Shown here: piece by piece, positions 21,701 through 23,785 of the stretch | Numbering within the stretch: position 1 is the first letter of the stretch | Layout of the letters: each line of letters starts with the position of its first letter | Source: Wenzhouxiangella sp. | GTDB taxonomy: Bacteria > Pseudomonadota > Gammaproteobacteria > Xanthomonadales > Wenzhouxiangellaceae | Direction: 5' to 3' | Length of the DNA: 23,785 nt | Assembly (NCBI GenBank): GCA_007123575.1 | Contig: SKKV01000137.1 | Coordinates: 1 to 23,785, forward strand | Made by a program: the position numbers and the translations under genes | Notes under the pieces: generated by a model | The model's database searches: none | The model's input: only the letters and a program-made list of their open reading frames with translations | What the model was told of the DNA's origin: nothing

Positions 21701-23524
21701 ATGACCAGCCCACTGCATGCTCTGAGGTTAATCGTCGGCACAGTATTCGCCGCAGCACTGCTGGCCGTAGCTGGCCCGGCTGCCGCTACGCCCATCGAAC
21801 ACAGCTTTACCTTTCAGGATGTTGACTGGGCCAGCGGCGGGGTGGCCGGCGTCGGCGACCGCGGCCGCGGCACGATCGAGATCAGCGGCATTGAGGGTGA
21901 AGTGGTCCAGGCCTTCTTTTACTGGCATGGCATCAACCGCGATCGCGAAGCGCCGTACGACAATCCCATCGTCACCTTCGAGGGCCAGCAATTTGCCGGC
22001 ACCATGCTGGGCGACGGCGGCACCAACTGCTGGCCGGATCGGGAAAACGGCATCAGCCGCGCCTATCGCGCCGACGTCACCCGCATGATCCACGGCGACG
22101 GCGAGTATTCCTTCTCTGGCCTGACCGATGGTTCCGACGAAGTCGACGGCGACCGCTTTGATGCCAACGGCGCCTCGCTGATCGTCGTCTTCCGGCCTGA
22201 GGACGGCGCACCAACGCGCGACCTGGTTATTTTTGACGGCAACGATTCCAGCCACCCCGAAGGCCACCCGGACCAGCATCCCGGCTGGAACGCCGTGCTT
22301 GGTCCGATCAGCTACCAGGGAGGAGATGTCATGGCCGAGTTTCACGTCGCCGATGGCCAGTGGCATCCGGAAAATGAACGCGGCGAGGGAGTCACTTTCG
22401 TCACGCCTAATGGATCGATCACCTTGCCCGACGAAGACCGGCTCTGGTCTGGGCATTCCCTGCCCAACGAGGGCCGTTCCCGGGCCCGGGATTTCCGCCA
22501 GTTCGAAGCCGAGGGCCGGCTGCGGCGCGGTCGCGGGCATCTGTGGGACCTGCATGAATTCGATATCACGCCGGCGTTCGGCGGCGTCAGCGGAGACATC
22601 ACCCTGGAGCTGTCCGGGATGACTCAGCCCAGGGACTGCAAGGCCTTGATTGCCCTGGCAATCGGCCTTGAGGCTGGCAGCGCGCCGGCCGCCCCGCAGG
22701 TGACGTCCCGGGTTGAGCCTGAGCAGCCTGCCCCGCCGCAGCCCGAACCCGCACCGGAACCTGAGCCTGAACCAGTCGTTGCCGAGGCCGCGCCGCCACC
22801 ACCGCCGCCGGCCCCCGAGCCGGAACCGGAACCACTGCCGGAGTGGCATACCGACCGGCCGATCCTGGCCGTGGCCGAATTCACCAACGATGCAACCGGC
22901 GTAGGCTGGTGGCGTGGTGGTGTCGGCCGCGAACTGAGCGGTATGCTGGCCAATGAACTGGCGGCGATCGACGCCTTCGTGATCGTCGAGCGCGAACAGC
23001 TTGACCACATCCTGGCCGAACAAGACCTGGGTGCTTCGGGCCGGGTTCGCTCCGATACCGCTGCCCGCACCGGCGGCCTGGTCGGGGCCCAGTACTTGGT
23101 CATGGGTACGGTCACCGACTACAGTGAGCAAACCAGTCGCACCGGCGGTGGTTTGAATATTCGCGGGCCCAGCATCGGTGGGCGCCGACCCAATATCGGC
23201 GTCGGTGGCCAGCGCAGCGAAGCCTATATTGCCGTGGATATTCGCGTTGTTAACGCCAGCACCGGCGAGGTGGCACACGTACGCACCATCGAGGGCCGAA
23301 CCCAGGACACGGCCGTTTCCCTGCGCGCCCGATCCGGTGGCTTCAGCGGCAACCTGGCCCGCGAAGACGACACCCCGGCCGGTGAGGCGATTCGGGCCGC
23401 GCTGATCGAAATCACCGATTACCTGGAATGCGAAATGGTGTTGCAGACCTCAGCCTGCCGCGCTCGCTACCGGGAACGCGAAGACCGACGCCGCGAACGT
23501 ACTCGTGGAGCTATTCGCTTTTAG
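21701..23524 (+). CDS. Exported fusion of a beta-rich extracellular domain with a CsgG-like domain
   Basis: A 607-residue protein from ATG 21701; a TTG two codons earlier is less likely. The signal peptide ends near AGPAAA-TP (about residue 29) and has no lipobox cysteine, unlike CsgG. Residues about 30-325 form a beta-rich domain with VVQAFFYWHGIN, GTNCWPD and AYRADVTRMIHGDGEYSFSG, a pattern seen in secreted proteins of the DUF3344 kind. Residues 326-384 are a Pro/Glu-rich linker (PEPAPEPEPEP, PPPPPPAPEPEPEP). From about 387 lies a CsgG/HfaB-like domain: PILAVAEFTNDATG, FVIVEREQLDHILAEQDL, GAQYLVMGTVTDYSE, VDIRVVNASTGEV. CsgG forms the curli secretion pore; here the domain may instead act in the periplasm. 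It diverges from the two exported proteins on the minus strand. Confidence 0.8.
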   Translation: MTSPLHALRLIVGTVFAAALLAVAGPAAATPIEHSFTFQDVDWASGGVAGVGDRGRGTIEISGIEGEVVQAFFYWHGINRDREAPYDNPIVTFEGQQFAGTMLGDGGTNCWPDRENGISRAYRADVTRMIHGDGEYSFSGLTDGSDEVDGDRFDANGASLIVVFRPEDGAPTRDLVIFDGNDSSHPEGHPDQHPGWNAVLGPISYQGGDVMAEFHVADGQWHPENERGEGVTFVTPNGSITLPDEDRLWSGHSLPNEGRSRARDFRQFEAEGRLRRGRGHLWDLHEFDITPAFGGVSGDITLELSGMTQPRDCKALIALAIGLEAGSAPAAPQVTSRVEPEQPAPPQPEPAPEPEPEPVVAEAAPPPPPPAPEPEPEPLPEWHTDRPILAVAEFTNDATGVGWWRGGVGRELSGMLANELAAIDAFVIVEREQLDHILAEQDLGASGRVRSDTAARTGGLVGAQYLVMGTVTDYSEQTSRTGGGLNIRGPSIGGRRPNIGVGGQRSEAYIAVDIRVVNASTGEVAHVRTIEGRTQDTAVSLRARSGGFSGNLAREDDTPAGEAIRAALIEITDYLECEMVLQTSACRARYREREDRRRERTRGAIRF

Positions 23525-23559
23525 AAGCACGTTTTTGGCTCCCAAGTGACGGCATACAG

Positions 23560-23582
23560 CTGGCTGACAATACGTCAGCCAG
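23560..23582. terminator. Hairpin after the CsgG-like gene
   Basis: CTGGCTGAC and GTCAGCCAG form a perfect 9-bp stem around the loop AATAC, 36 bp after the stop at 23524. No strong T-tract follows, so it may be Rho-dependent or an RNA-stabilising hairpin. Confidence 0.45.
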
Positions 23583-23669
23583 CGTCACCTAGCTGTTGTT
23601 GTCCTGTAATATTTTCCCTTTAGCATCCGAAGGTTCTAGCCCGTTCAGGGCCTGGACTCAAACCTGGGG

Positions 23670-23785
23670 ATGCACATGCTCGCAACAACTCGTCTGCTCC
23701 TGGCCAGCCTTGTCCTTGGCTTGGCCACTGCCGCTGCCGCGGCAATTACCAACCCGAATTTCGCCCCTGAACAAACCTTCGATGG
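23670..23785 (+). CDS. Start of an exported protein (partial, runs off the window)
   Basis: An ATG at 23670 opens 38 codons to the window end. It encodes MHMLATTRLLLASLVLGLAT followed by AAAAAITNPNF, a clear signal peptide with Ala-rich cleavage region. A second ATG at 23676 is an alternative start. It lies 145 bp after the CsgG-like gene in the same direction. Too little is visible to name a family; it could belong to the neighbouring exported-protein locus. Confidence 0.55.
   Translation, partial: MHMLATTRLLLASLVLGLATAAAAAITNPNFAPEQTFD

Noticed and set aside
21521..21718. Upstream extension of the transglutaminase-like protein
   Set aside because: The ATG at 21520 has a Shine-Dalgarno sequence and a signal peptide; the extension would run across the divergent promoter region.
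21728..23278. A 516-codon minus-strand frame
   Set aside because: It is antisense to the CsgG-fusion gene and shows only the high-GC codon shadow.
1..23785. CRISPR array, tRNA or rRNA genes
   Set aside because: No short regularly spaced repeats, cloverleaf sequences or rRNA segments were found on reading both strands.

Overview
The window is most simply read as the replication-origin region of a high-GC gammaproteobacterial chromosome. The order dnaA, dnaN, recF, gyrB, the two-subunit glycyl-tRNA synthetase (glyQ, glyS) and the gammaproteobacterial-sized GyrB (796 aa, with the insert in its TOPRIM half) support this. The protein sequences suggest the Xanthomonadales/Chromatiales side (for example Wenzhouxiangella-like bacteria), but that is an impression and no search was run.

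Layout. Positions 1-1623 (minus): the membrane subunits of a TRAP transporter, dctQ and a dctM cut by the window edge, diverging from dnaA. Positions 1799-5602 (plus): dnaA, a 237-bp dnaA-dnaN gap that looks like oriC (inverted perfect DnaA boxes, AT-rich tract), dnaN, and recF, which carries two parS-type ParB sites inside its coding sequence. Positions 5603-6533: a large repeat element (copy A), then a gyrB promoter. Positions 6534-8924: gyrB. Positions 8948-12419 (minus): an overlapping glyQ-glyS operon ending in a HAD-like gene at the usual gmhB position, with all catalytic motifs eroded. Positions 12443-13101: copy B of the repeat element. Positions 13231-16886 (plus): a class I glutamine amidotransferase, a beta-CASP metallo-beta-lactamase nuclease and a long-form thymidine/AMP phosphorylase-like enzyme, close together or overlapping, probably one operon for RNA or nucleotide salvage.

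Positions 16893-23785 hold the accessory and most unusual part. Two overlapping minus-strand genes encode exported proteins: one with a transglutaminase-like fold lacking its catalytic residues and two C-terminal membrane helices, and one with a 5'-nucleotidase-like (UshA-type) N-terminus that has lost its metal ligands, followed by three beta-sandwich repeats. Divergent from them is an exported protein fusing a beta-rich extracellular domain, a Pro/Glu linker and a CsgG-like domain. A further exported protein begins at the right edge. I propose these as a candidate undescribed cell-envelope locus.

The other strong signal is the pair of ~660-bp repeat elements. Each is built of two long hairpins, and the two copies differ by compensatory changes that keep the stem paired. 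No CRISPR array, tRNA, rRNA or transposase gene was seen.
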